NCBI GenBank assembly: GCA_047633055.1
Contig: JBLIEI010000004.1
Location: 1 to 64,000 of the forward strand
Length of the DNA stretch: 64,000 nt
Direction: 5' to 3'
DNA from: CALJFL01 sp047633055
GTDB taxonomy: Bacteria; Pseudomonadota; Gammaproteobacteria; Pseudomonadales; Halieaceae
This document shows, in pieces, positions 45,187-52,871 of this stretch. The notes beneath the pieces were generated by a model, which was given only the letters and a program-made list of their open reading frames with translations, ran no database searches and was not told the origin of the DNA. Each line of letters starts with the position of its first letter. Positions within the stretch are counted from its first letter, which is position 1. Made by a program: the position numbers and the translations under genes.

Positions 45187-45909
45187 ATGACAATTAAAGT
45201 AATCACCTTTGACTTGGACAACACCCTCTGGGACGTTGAGCCCAGCCTCATTGAAGCGGAGCGAATCCAGCGTGAATGGCTGCTTGAGCACCGCCCGCGG
45301 GCCATCGAAAACTACGACCATGAGCAATTGTGGGAGTTCAAAAAAGGGGTGTGGAAGCGCAACCCGCAGCTGGCACACCACATCAGTGATCTCAGGGTAC
45401 AAACGCTATATGAGCTACAACTAGCGGCAGGCTACCCTGAGCAAGAAGCTCGCACCGGCGCAACCGCTGCCTTCGCCGTGTTTCTGGAGGTACGTCATGC
45501 GGTGACGCTGTACGAAGAGGCCCTGGACGTTCTCAGCCTGCTAGCCAAGACTTATACCTTGGGAGCACTGACAAACGGCAACGCCGACATTTACAAAACC
45601 GATGCCGGGGAGTATTTCGACTTTGCTTTTTTAGCAGAGGACATTGGCATCAGTAAGCCAGCTCCGGATATGTTTCACGCCGCCCTCAAGAGAGCTAAAG
45701 TCAGCGCCAACCAGATTATCCATGTCGGCGACAATCCCGAGCACGATGTGCTGGGTGCGCAACGAATGGGCATGCGTACCGTATGGATGAACTCTCAAGC
45801 CGAGGAATGGCCTGGGGGTCCCCGAGCAGACCGGGACATTGATAACTTGCAGCAACTGCCCCAGGCAATCGCTGAAATTGCGGGACGTAAAAGCAATGAC
45901 GCTGGATAA
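45187..45909 (+). CDS. yigB: HAD-superfamily hydrolase (YigB-like)
   Basis: A 240-residue phosphatase. HAD motif I is FDLDNTLWD, motif II LTNGN, motif III a Lys in ISKPAPDMF, motif IV HVGDNPEHDVLGA. It is the YigB type, which can act on the riboflavin precursor 5-amino-6-(5-phosphoribitylamino)uracil or FMN; specificity is not settled from sequence. It starts 6 bases after xerC. Confidence 0.92.
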   Translation: MTIKVITFDLDNTLWDVEPSLIEAERIQREWLLEHRPRAIENYDHEQLWEFKKGVWKRNPQLAHHISDLRVQTLYELQLAAGYPEQEARTGATAAFAVFLEVRHAVTLYEEALDVLSLLAKTYTLGALTNGNADIYKTDAGEYFDFAFLAEDIGISKPAPDMFHAALKRAKVSANQIIHVGDNPEHDVLGAQRMGMRTVWMNSQAEEWPGGPRADRDIDNLQQLPQAIAEIAGRKSNDAG

Positions 45910-45932
45910 AACATCCGGCGCCTTAGTCGGCC

Positions 45933-46133
45933 TTAGCCGTCCTTAAGAATCTTCTTCTTGGTCGCGTTGTATTCTTTTTCACTGATTACGCCACCATCAT
46001 ACGCTTCTTTCAGATCCATCAACTGCTGGCCCTGAGTTTCAGTCTGCTTGACAGTTGTGTTGCTTCCGCCACAGGCCGCCAAAGTGAGTGCCAGGGCAAT
46101 AACGGTAGCGCCGAGAAAAGTCTTGCTTAACAT
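45933..46133 (-). CDS. Small SHOCT-domain lipoprotein
   Basis: A 66-residue lipoprotein: lipobox LAAC (Cys about residue 21) after MLSKTFLGATVIALALT, then a SHOCT-type helix pair QLMDLKEAYDGGVISEKEYNATKKKIL. The ATG at 46133 has AAGGAA upstream; longer frames are not supported. It lies 37 bases after the PII gene and may be co-transcribed with it. Function unknown. Confidence 0.8.
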   Translation of the reverse strand: MLSKTFLGATVIALALTLAACGGSNTTVKQTETQGQQLMDLKEAYDGGVISEKEYNATKKKILKDG

Positions 46134-46170
46134 GCTGTAATTCCTTTTTAAATTTTGGGGTCTATAAGAT

Positions 46171-46509
46171 CTAGATAGCGTCTTCACCAGTCTCACTGGT
46201 ACGGATACGAATAACTTGCTCGAGATCTGACACAAATATTTTACCGTCACCTATTTTACCGGTGTTGGCGGTTTGCACAATAGCATCAACCACAACTTCT
46301 ACCTCGCCATCACCAACGGCGATCTCAAGTTTCAGCTTGGGCAGAAAATCCACCACATATTCGGCGCCGCGATAGAGCTCGGTATGGCCGCGCTGTCGGC
46401 CGAAGCCCTTGACCTCAGTGGCGGTGATGCCCTGCACACCGATTTCCGATAGCGCCGCACGCACATCATCCATCTTGAAGGGTTTGATAATCGCGGTAAC
46501 CAGTTTCAT
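46171..46509 (-). CDS. glnK: PII nitrogen regulatory protein (second copy)
   Basis: A 112-residue PII protein. The T-loop has the uridylylated Tyr in ELYRGAEYVVDF (Tyr 51), the B-loop TGKIGDGKIFV and C-loop IRIRTSETGEDAI are complete. PII proteins sense 2-oxoglutarate, ATP and ADP and control AmtB, GlnD/GlnE and NtrB. It is encoded after amtB beyond a strong terminator, so probably has its own promoter. The paralogue glnK at 47934 differs at scattered positions. Confidence 0.95.
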   Translation of the reverse strand: MKLVTAIIKPFKMDDVRAALSEIGVQGITATEVKGFGRQRGHTELYRGAEYVVDFLPKLKLEIAVGDGEVEVVVDAIVQTANTGKIGDGKIFVSDLEQVIRIRTSETGEDAI

Positions 46510-46541
46510 GATAGCGTGCCTCAATAGTTGCATAGTTCTTT

Positions 46542-46569
46542 ATTATGAAACTCACACAGATAATCGCAA
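46542..46569 (-). promoter_or_regulatory. Predicted sigma-70 promoter of the second PII gene
   Basis: Read leftward, TTGCGA (46569-46564), a 16-base spacer and CATAAT (46547-46542). It lies between the amtB terminator and the second PII gene. Confidence 0.4.
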
Positions 46570-46573
46570 GGCA

Positions 46574-46602
46574 TAAAAAAAGGGGCCCGAAGGCCCCCAA
46601 AA
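46574..46602 (-). terminator. Rho-independent terminator of amtB
   Basis: Read leftward, GGGGCC (46597-46592), TTCG loop and GGCCCC (46587-46582) followed by seven T residues. The C(UUCG)G tetraloop is especially stable. Confidence 0.92.
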
Positions 46603-46628
46603 ACGCATCGCGAAATGCGCCCGCAAGT

Positions 46629-47876
46629 TTATTTCGCGGAGATGAACTCCGGATAAGCTTCCATACCACATTCGACCAGATCCACGCCTTCGTACTCTTC
46701 TTCCTCAGTGACCCGGATTCCCATAGTCGCTTTGATAATACCGAAGGTAATCAAGCTGGCACCAAAGACCCAGATAAAGATAGTAACCGCGCCGATCAAC
46801 TGACCGCTGAAGGATGCGTTCTCACCGTTGGTGATCGGCACCAGCAGCAGACCCAGTAAACCAACAACACCGTGTACCGAAATTGCACCCACTGGATCGT
46901 CGATTTTAAGCTTGTCCAGAGCGATGATTGAGAACACAACCAAAACACCACCGATAGCACCAAACAATGTCGCTAGCAGGGGTGTTGGGGTAGATGGCTC
47001 AGCAGTAATCGCTACCAATCCAGCCAGTGCGCCGTTAAGTGCCATGGTCAGGTCAGCTTTGCCAAACAGGAGTCTAGCGGTCAGCAGTGCTGCCACCAAC
47101 CCACCGGCCGCGGCGGCGTTAGTGTTCATGAAAACGACGGCAACGGCATTAGCTGACTCGACGGTAGCGGTCGCCAGGACCGAGCCACCGTTAAAGCCGA
47201 ACCAACCCATCCAAAGGATGAATGTGCCTAGGGTAGCCAGTGGCAGGTTCGCACCTGGTATCGCCTGTACACTGCCATCTGCAGCGTACTTGCCTTTACG
47301 GGCACCCAATAACAACACGCCTGCCAAAGCAGCAGATGCACCAGCCATGTGCACGATGCCAGAACCGGCGAAGTCAGAGAAGCCAAGGTCCCCCAGTGTG
47401 TACATTCCAAATACTGGCATGCCACCCCAGGTCCAGCTACCTTCCATCGGATAGATAACACCCGTCATTACGACCGCGAAAGCGAGGAAGGCCCAAAGCT
47501 TCATGCGCTCAGCAACGGCTCCTGAGACAATCGACATGGCAGTTGCTACGAACACTACCTGGAAGAAAAAGTCTGCTGAAGGAGCGTAGGTTGCTGGCTC
47601 TTCTGCCCCGGTGACGCCGTCGCCGACGATACCGCCGAGGAAAGCTGTGAATTCACCGCCACCGTACATAATAGAGTAACCACAAACCATGTACATGATG
47701 CTGGCTATGGCGTAGAGGGCTACGTTTTTTGTTAAAATTTCGGTGGTGTTTTTGGAACGAACGAGGCCCGCCTCCAACATAGAGAAGCCTGCGGCCATCC
47801 ACATCACCAACGCGCCGCACACCAAGAAATAAAAGGTGTCTAGCGCATACTGTAATTGAAAAATATCGTTTTCCAT
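46629..47876 (-). CDS. amtB: Ammonium transporter AmtB
   Basis: A 415-residue ammonium channel with eleven membrane helices. The twin pore histidines are in GIVHMAGASAALAG and ISVHGVVGLLGLL; the aromatic gate region and MEAGLVRSKN motif at the N-terminus are present. No classical signal peptide is seen: the protein begins MENDIFQLQYALDTFYFLVCG. It lies between two PII genes and is expected to be shut by non-uridylylated PII. Confidence 0.96.
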   Translation of the reverse strand: MENDIFQLQYALDTFYFLVCGALVMWMAAGFSMLEAGLVRSKNTTEILTKNVALYAIASIMYMVCGYSIMYGGGEFTAFLGGIVGDGVTGAEEPATYAPSADFFFQVVFVATAMSIVSGAVAERMKLWAFLAFAVVMTGVIYPMEGSWTWGGMPVFGMYTLGDLGFSDFAGSGIVHMAGASAALAGVLLLGARKGKYAADGSVQAIPGANLPLATLGTFILWMGWFGFNGGSVLATATVESANAVAVVFMNTNAAAAGGLVAALLTARLLFGKADLTMALNGALAGLVAITAEPSTPTPLLATLFGAIGGVLVVFSIIALDKLKIDDPVGAISVHGVVGLLGLLLVPITNGENASFSGQLIGAVTIFIWVFGASLITFGIIKATMGIRVTEEEEYEGVDLVECGMEAYPEFISAK

Positions 47877-47933
47877 GGGAAATACTCTCGTCTAATAGTC
47901 TATGCTGATACCGTGGACGCCGAAGGCGTCCGC

Positions 47934-48272
47934 CTAAATGGCTTCCTCGCCTGTTTCACCAGTACGAATACGGATGACCTGCTCCAAGGCGGATACAAAT
48001 ACCTTGCCGTCACCAATTTTTCCAGTGTTCGCCGCTTTAGTAATTGCTTCGATAGTCGGCTCAACAACACCGTCTGCTACCGCCACTTCGATTTTTACTT
48101 TTGGTAGGAAGTCGACAACGTATTCAGCGCCGCGATAGAGTTCGGTATGCCCTTTCTGGCGACCAAATCCTTTAACCTCGGTGACAGTAATGCCCTGCAC
48201 GCCGATCTCGGATAATGCTTCACGCACATCGTCCAATTTGAATGGCTTAACAATAGCCGTAATTAATTTCAT
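47934..48272 (-). CDS. glnK: PII nitrogen regulatory protein GlnK
   Basis: A 112-residue PII protein directly upstream of amtB (57 bases), the classic glnK-amtB arrangement. Tyr 51 in ELYRGAEYVVDF, B-loop TGKIGDGKVFV and IRIRTGETGEEAI are intact. It would bind AmtB when nitrogen is plentiful. The ATG has AGGAG upstream. Shares the sequence MKLITAIVKPFKLDDV with the second PII. Confidence 0.96.
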   Translation of the reverse strand: MKLITAIVKPFKLDDVREALSEIGVQGITVTEVKGFGRQKGHTELYRGAEYVVDFLPKVKIEVAVADGVVEPTIEAITKAANTGKIGDGKVFVSALEQVIRIRTGETGEEAI

Positions 48273-48296
48273 GGTGATCTCCTGGTGTTATGTTGA

Positions 48297-48321
48297 CGCC
48301 CCGATCAATGAACACGGGGCG
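48297..48321 (-). other. Hairpin between the porin and glnK genes
   Basis: CGCCCCG (48297-48303) pairs with CGGGGCG (48315-48321) around an 11-base loop. No T-run follows on the minus strand, so it is probably a processing or stabilising stem that lets porin and glnK-amtB be expressed at different levels. Confidence 0.5.
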
Positions 48322-48347
48322 CCCGCGCTGTTGTCGTTCGAGCAGAA

Positions 48348-49082
48348 CTACATGCTCTTGGAGATGGTAAAAACCAGCTGGTCGTCACCCCAATCGGTGC
48401 CAAATACGTCTTCTTTATCGAGATCGGTGCCAACGTAAGCCAGGGTCCAGTCGACAGCTACCCAAGAGGCGGTAATGCCAACGGAATAGTCAATGAAGGA
48501 ATCGTCGTCAGATGACAGGTAGCCGCCGTTCTCTTCGAGGTCGTTGTAGCCTACATGGAAGTCGATCGAAATCGTGTCATTGATAGGAAGACTGTAATCC
48601 ACGTAGTAGTACATAAACGTGTCAGTTTCGGCGTAGTAGTCGTCTGAGTAGGCAACACCCACAGCCAAGTTATTCCAGGACAAGCTACCGTAGAGTTCCT
48701 GGTAGTCTCCTTCGAAACCGTCATCTCCGGGATAATCGTAGTAGAGATAGCCCACATCAATAGCGAAGCCGCTGTCACCGATGTCACTAGCCCAACCGAT
48801 GTAGTAATCAAGTTCGAGGGACCCGTTTAAGCCACCGTCGGCGCTGGCAACGTCAAAATCTACCGTTGAACCCCACGTGCCGATATAGATGCCGTTCTCG
48901 AAAGCGATATCGAAACCGCCCTGAACAGCAATATCGTCATTCGACTGGGAGACGCCACGAAATTTGTAATCGCTGGTCAACGCGATATTGCCGCTGATTT
49001 CGATCTCAGCCTGAACTGAGGTAGCAGCGCCTGCCAATAGTGCGGTTGCCAGGGTTGCGGTAAGTACTTTTTTGTTCAGCAT
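48348..49082 (-). CDS. TorF-family putative outer-membrane porin
   Basis: A 244-residue outer-membrane protein with a signal peptide ending in SVQA (about residue 25) and an acidic beta-barrel that starts ISGNIALTSDYKFRGVSQS, the hallmark of the TorF / TIGR02001 family. The protein is rich in Asp, Tyr and Gly. The family's solute is not established. It is first in the block that includes glnK-amtB, behind a sigma-54 promoter, so it may admit a nitrogen source (inference). Confidence 0.88.
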   Translation of the reverse strand: MLNKKVLTATLATALLAGAATSVQAEIEISGNIALTSDYKFRGVSQSNDDIAVQGGFDIAFENGIYIGTWGSTVDFDVASADGGLNGSLELDYYIGWASDIGDSGFAIDVGYLYYDYPGDDGFEGDYQELYGSLSWNNLAVGVAYSDDYYAETDTFMYYYVDYSLPINDTISIDFHVGYNDLEENGGYLSSDDDSFIDYSVGITASWVAVDWTLAYVGTDLDKEDVFGTDWGDDQLVFTISKSM

Positions 49083-49180
49083 GTTTCATCTCTCCTAAAC
49101 TCGAGTCGCCGGCCCCAAGGTGTAAGGGAACACCTGGTTAAAACCGACAGACATGATTTGTGAAATCTGCGCGAGATCTT

Positions 49181-49197
49181 TTGCAGGGCCTGTGCCA
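49181..49197 (-). promoter_or_regulatory. Sigma-54 promoter of the porin-glnK-amtB block
   Basis: Read leftward, TGGCACAGGCCCTGCAA: the -24 GG and -12 GC are exactly 10 bases apart, and 9 of the 11 strongly conserved positions of TGGCAC-N5-TTGCA match apart from C for T at -13/-12 region. Start of transcription would be near 49170, about 88 bases before the porin. Confidence 0.75.
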
Positions 49198-49296
49198 ATT
49201 TCTATTTTTCTTTTTGATAACAAGCAGTTAATAGTAATTTTCAATTATTGACGGTCATAAAAGGGGCAGCAGGAATCACAGTAACCGCAATTTATT

Positions 49297-49319
49297 GGTG
49301 CACGGCACCATATCGGTGC
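49297..49319. promoter_or_regulatory. NtrC-type binding site (with overlapping half-site)
   Basis: GCACC-N5-GGTGC at 49305-49319 is the NtrC consensus palindrome. An additional GGTGC at 49297-49301 forms a second, tighter palindrome with the same GCACC. The site centre lies about 115 bases upstream of the sigma-54 -24 element, the usual enhancer distance. Confidence 0.7.
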
Positions 49320-49394
49320 ACCGGTAGCCTCTGTGACCCGGAATCAAATTCCACTACACTACATTTTCTTATCGGCACACAGGCAGTTCCTCTT

Positions 49395-49652
49395 ATGGCA
49401 TTGAAACCAAAACCCCTAAGCGAAGTGCTGCAGCAGCTCAGCGAGTTCGTTGGAGACAGCGGTATAAAAGGAGAGGTCGACAAAAGCGTCAGGTCATTGG
49501 CGCAGTCAGCCCTGCAGCGACTGGACATGGTAAGCCGAGAGGAATTTGACGCCCAGAGCGAGATTCTCCAGCGTACTCGCGCCAAGGTGAATGAGCTGGA
49601 GTCTGAGCTTGAGGCACTGAGTCGAGAGCTGGACGCCGTTAAATCGAACTGA
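49395..49652 (+). CDS. ubiK: Ubiquinone biosynthesis accessory factor UbiK
   Basis: An 85-residue BMFP-domain protein: an N-terminal amphipathic helix (about 8-45) and a C-terminal coiled coil (EFDAQSEILQRTRAKVNELESEL in part, about 50-80). UbiK helps UbiJ in the soluble ubiquinone-synthesis complex. The ATG at 49395 gives the usual length; an upstream in-frame start would lie in the regulatory region. Confidence 0.9.
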   Translation: MALKPKPLSEVLQQLSEFVGDSGIKGEVDKSVRSLAQSALQRLDMVSREEFDAQSEILQRTRAKVNELESELEALSRELDAVKSN

Positions 49653-49763
49653 ATTGTGAAGACCTTTGCACGGTAATGATGTGTGCTGATGCAAGAATAT
49701 CCTCTAAACTGACCGTCTACGGCCAAGGCACTTTTGCCGCACTGCCATGCTCAAGGATGAGCG

Positions 49764-51257
49764 ATGGACCTATCACTTGTTTATAGCCGAGCCAACGCCG
49801 GCCTTGATTCGCCACTGGTGCGGGTAGAGACACACCTGTCTAACGGACTGCCGGCATTTCATATTGTGGGGATGGCAGAGACTGCCGTTCGCGAGAGCAA
49901 AGATAGAGTGCGCAGTGCCCTACTGAACTCCTATTTTGATTTCCCCGACCGACGTATCACCATAAGCTTGGCACCCGCGGACCTGCCCAAAGAAGGCGGG
50001 CGTTTCGATTTACCCATCGCCCTTGGCATTCTCAGCGCCTCAGGACAAATCCCACAAGACGCTCTGCGGCATCATGAATTTTATAGTGAGCTGGCATTGG
50101 ATGGCTGCCTGCAGAGTATTCCGGGACTACTGCCGGCAGTCATGGCCAGTACTGCGGCTGGAAGAAAAGCGGTAGTCGCTACCGACTGTGCGACTGCTGC
50201 AGCCAGAGTGCCTAGCAGCGAGGTCATTGCTGCTACTGATATTCTCACGCTCTGCGCCCACCTGAACGGTGCAGCAGTCATTGAGCCTACACTGCCCGCT
50301 ACATCCATAGAGACCTGCGAATACCCTGATCTGGCAGACATATCCGGCCAAGCCATGCCCAGGCGCGCTCTGGAAATAGCCGCCTGCGGAAACCACAACA
50401 TTCTGCTGTTCGGCCCCCCCGGCACCGGCAAAACCATGTTGGCCAGCCGGCTGACAGGAATTCTACCGCCGCTCGATCAAAATGAAGCACTGATCGCCAT
50501 GGCACTGGCAGACCTGGCGGGCGATGACATTAACAGCTCCACGCGCCCCTTCCGCGCCCCCCACCACAGTGCCAGCGTTGCCGCACTGGTTGGCGGCGGC
50601 AGCAAACCCCGCCCCGGAGAAATCTCCCGAGCCCACGGCGGCGTATTGTTTCTGGATGAGTTACCTGAGTTCTCAAGACAAAGCCTGGAGGCGCTAAGAG
50701 AACCGTTGGAGCAGGGTCGAATCACCATCTCTCGCGCCCACCATAAAATTTGCTACCCGGCCCGCTTTCAGCTAGTTGCCGCAATGAACCCCTGTCCCTG
50801 CGGGCACGATGGCGACCCTGAAACACCCTGTCGCTGCACCATCAGTCAGATAGGGCGCTATCGGAGTCGAATTTCGGGGCCGTTGCTAGACCGCATTGAT
50901 CTGCACGTGCCCGTTCCCAGGATTCCAGCGGCATTACTTCTGCTCAGTAAAACTCCAAGCGAAGCTTCGCAATCCGTCCGCGCCAGAACCACTAAGGCGA
51001 GAGAGCGTCAGTTCAACCGCCAGGGTATGGCCAACAACCTTCTGAGTTCCGAAGAAGCGCTTGCGGTCTCCCAACTGGATCGCGCGAGTACGGCCTGGCT
51101 GGAATCCGCCGCCACCAAACTCAAAATGTCAGCTCGAGCACTCCACCGCACACTTAGAGTGTCACGAAGCATTGCCGACCTTGCCGGTAAGGACGTAGTT
51201 GAAATCGAGCACATCAGTGAAGCGCTGGGGTTTCGTAATCCGAATCTGAAGCTGTAG
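49764..51257 (+). CDS. comM: ComM/YifB-family AAA+ helicase (Mg-chelatase-like)
   Basis: A 497-residue protein. The N-terminal Lon-like domain (ISLAPADLPKEGGRFDLPIALGIL) is followed by a Mg-chelatase AAA+ core with Walker A FGPPGTGKTM (about residue 217), Walker B GGVLFLDELPE, and a four-Cys zinc site PCPCGHDGDPETPCRC in the finger. ComM is a branch-migration helicase that extends recombination in natural transformation; homologues occur in non-transformable species too. Confidence 0.95.
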   Translation: MDLSLVYSRANAGLDSPLVRVETHLSNGLPAFHIVGMAETAVRESKDRVRSALLNSYFDFPDRRITISLAPADLPKEGGRFDLPIALGILSASGQIPQDALRHHEFYSELALDGCLQSIPGLLPAVMASTAAGRKAVVATDCATAAARVPSSEVIAATDILTLCAHLNGAAVIEPTLPATSIETCEYPDLADISGQAMPRRALEIAACGNHNILLFGPPGTGKTMLASRLTGILPPLDQNEALIAMALADLAGDDINSSTRPFRAPHHSASVAALVGGGSKPRPGEISRAHGGVLFLDELPEFSRQSLEALREPLEQGRITISRAHHKICYPARFQLVAAMNPCPCGHDGDPETPCRCTISQIGRYRSRISGPLLDRIDLHVPVPRIPAALLLLSKTPSEASQSVRARTTKARERQFNRQGMANNLLSSEEALAVSQLDRASTAWLESAATKLKMSARALHRTLRVSRSIADLAGKDVVEIEHISEALGFRNPNLKL

Positions 51258-51293
51258 GGCTACTCCTGGACAGGACTTACCGCCCAGCTTTGA

Positions 51294-51887
51294 TCACGGC
51301 ACTAATACTTGTCGCTCCCATTGACCCTCACAGAGCAAATAAAGGTGCCTTTTGTGTAATCGATCGGAATCCGAACTATGCCAGGTCTCGATGTATGCGG
51401 CTTTGATTGAAATCCCTTTCGCACTCGTCGGACAGGGTATGTCTTGATCAGCGGGATAACGCTTTTTCAATACATCGATATCTGCAAGCAACGTCTCTCT
51501 TGAGTTTACCGGGCTGGTTTGATGCTGAACCTCAACATAATAGTAATCAAGTATTTTAGAGTCGTAGGGCTTCTTCGCCCAATGACTTTCCATGGTTCGA
51601 AAAGAGAGCTCAGAAAGCTCTCCACGGATTCTATATTGCTGCATCAGCGAGGGCCAAAAAACCAGCAATTCAAATTGCTTCGCGTGCTTTAAGTGATCCC
51701 ATTTCGGAGACGTCTCATCAATAAAGATAACAAAAGAATCCTCGGTTACTTCTCTCAAGACTAAGGTTCTTATTGATGGTTGCCCCGTGTTCGACACTGT
51801 CGCGAGTGAACAAAAGGGCGCGTTGGCATCCCCCAGTGATTTAGCCTTTTTCCAATTTTCATCAAAAATCTCAATGGGATGATGCAT
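51294..51887 (-). CDS. PNPOx-like flavin split-barrel protein
   Basis: About 197 residues from ATG at 51887 (a GTG at 51902 has no well-placed binding site). It has the N-terminal region of the pyridoxamine-5'-phosphate oxidase-like fold: FCSLATVSNTGQPSIRTLVLREV, the FMN-binding strand FVIFIDETSPKWDHL, and LLVFWPSLMQQYRIRGEL. The usual C-terminal signature of true PdxH is not obvious, so it may be another FMN-binding enzyme. It is the last gene of the CNNM-Rho operon (15-31 bases after the Rho-like gene, depending on start) and its DNA is AT-rich compared with neighbours. Confidence 0.82.
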   Translation of the reverse strand: MHHPIEIFDENWKKAKSLGDANAPFCSLATVSNTGQPSIRTLVLREVTEDSFVIFIDETSPKWDHLKHAKQFELLVFWPSLMQQYRIRGELSELSFRTMESHWAKKPYDSKILDYYYVEVQHQTSPVNSRETLLADIDVLKKRYPADQDIPCPTSAKGISIKAAYIETWHSSDSDRLHKRHLYLLCEGQWERQVLVP

Positions 51888-51917
51888 GTAAATACTCGAC
51901 ACCTCTGATTACGGCAG

Positions 51918-52862
51918 CTAGTGGTTCAGTAGCTCTGCATTTGTTGGATATTGCTCAAGTAATTCAACAAGTTTCCTGGCGCCGTCTACAGGTTTAAGAT
52001 GGGTAAGTGCCCGCCGTAAAACTCTTACCTTTTCAATGTCTTTCGAATTTAAAAGAAGCTCCTCACGGCGCGTGCTACTTTTAGCGACGTCCAGCGCGGG
52101 AAAAATTCGCTGCTCGGCAACATCTCGTGATAAAACGATTTCCATATTACCAGTGCCCTTGAACTCCTCGAATATCACCTGATCCATACGGCTTCCGGTA
52201 TCAACGAGTATCGTCGCTAAAATAGTAAGCGACCCACCGTTCTCAATTTTTCTAGCTGCCCCAAACAATTTTCGTGGTATTTCCATGGCTCCAGCGTCTA
52301 GCCCGCCCGACATGGTACGACCGCTGCCCTTGCGCCCTGCATTATGTACGCGTGAGAGTCTGGTCAGAGAATCTATAACAATCATTACATCATGACCAAG
52401 GCCTGCTTGCTGGCGGGCAGTGCTAAGAAGGTCATTGGCAACACGGACGTGTTGTTTATAACTTTCATCCGAGGATGAAGCATGCACTTCTGCCGGCACG
52501 CTGCGTGTAAAATCAGTTACTTCTTCCGGTCGCTCATCAATGAGTAACGCGTAGAGCTTTATCTCCGGATAGGCTTTCCCCACCGCCTGACAAATATGTT
52601 TTAACAGGGTCGTTTTCCCGCAGCCCGGTGGGGCAACAATCAAACCGCGCTGGCCCATTCCGATTGGCGTGAGCAAATCCATGGCGCGTGCGGTAAGTTC
52701 CTGAGAACCTAATTCCAGACGGATGCACTGAGAAGGATTAATGGCGATGCCATTTAAAAAACGCTTTTCCAGGTCGGCCTTAGATACATCCTTGACCACC
52801 TCATCTACTTGTTTAGAGTGTTTATCTCTTTTCACTTTCAAAGACAATTTTTTTCTCGTCAT
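51918..52862 (-). CDS. Short Rho-like RNA-dependent ATPase lacking the N-terminal RNA-binding domain
   Basis: A 314-residue Rho homologue that begins where the ordinary Rho motor begins. All catalytic elements are kept: Walker A APPGCGKT (77-84), LLIDERPEEVTDFTRSV (107-122), Walker B IVIDSLTR (161-168), Q-loop GSGRTMSGGLDAG (179-191), R-loop FKGTGN (234-239) and arginine finger STRREELL (263-270). The helix bundle and cold-shock domain (about residues 1-120 of normal Rho) are missing and replaced by a 30-residue Lys/Arg-rich tail (8 basic residues in the first 17). A full-length rho exists at 29469. It follows the CNNM gene by 9 bases. Activity and role are unknown. Confidence 0.92.
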   Translation of the reverse strand: MTRKKLSLKVKRDKHSKQVDEVVKDVSKADLEKRFLNGIAINPSQCIRLELGSQELTARAMDLLTPIGMGQRGLIVAPPGCGKTTLLKHICQAVGKAYPEIKLYALLIDERPEEVTDFTRSVPAEVHASSSDESYKQHVRVANDLLSTARQQAGLGHDVMIVIDSLTRLSRVHNAGRKGSGRTMSGGLDAGAMEIPRKLFGAARKIENGGSLTILATILVDTGSRMDQVIFEEFKGTGNMEIVLSRDVAEQRIFPALDVAKSSTRREELLLNSKDIEKVRVLRRALTHLKPVDGARKLVELLEQYPTNAELLNH

Positions 52863-52871
52863 GATATCGGT

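Larger units (their letters stand above)
49083..49394. other. 312-bp regulatory interval between the porin and ubiK
   Basis: No gene. It holds the predicted sigma-54 promoter (49181-49197) and NtrC-type site (49297-49319) for the leftward nitrogen block, and presumably the rightward ubiK promoter, which was not identified. An A/T-rich stretch (about 49200-49260) separates the two sites and could help DNA looping. Confidence 0.7.

Noticed and set aside
49248..49394. Longer ubiK start at 49248
   Set aside because: It would cover the NtrC-type palindrome and adds 49 residues absent from UbiK proteins.
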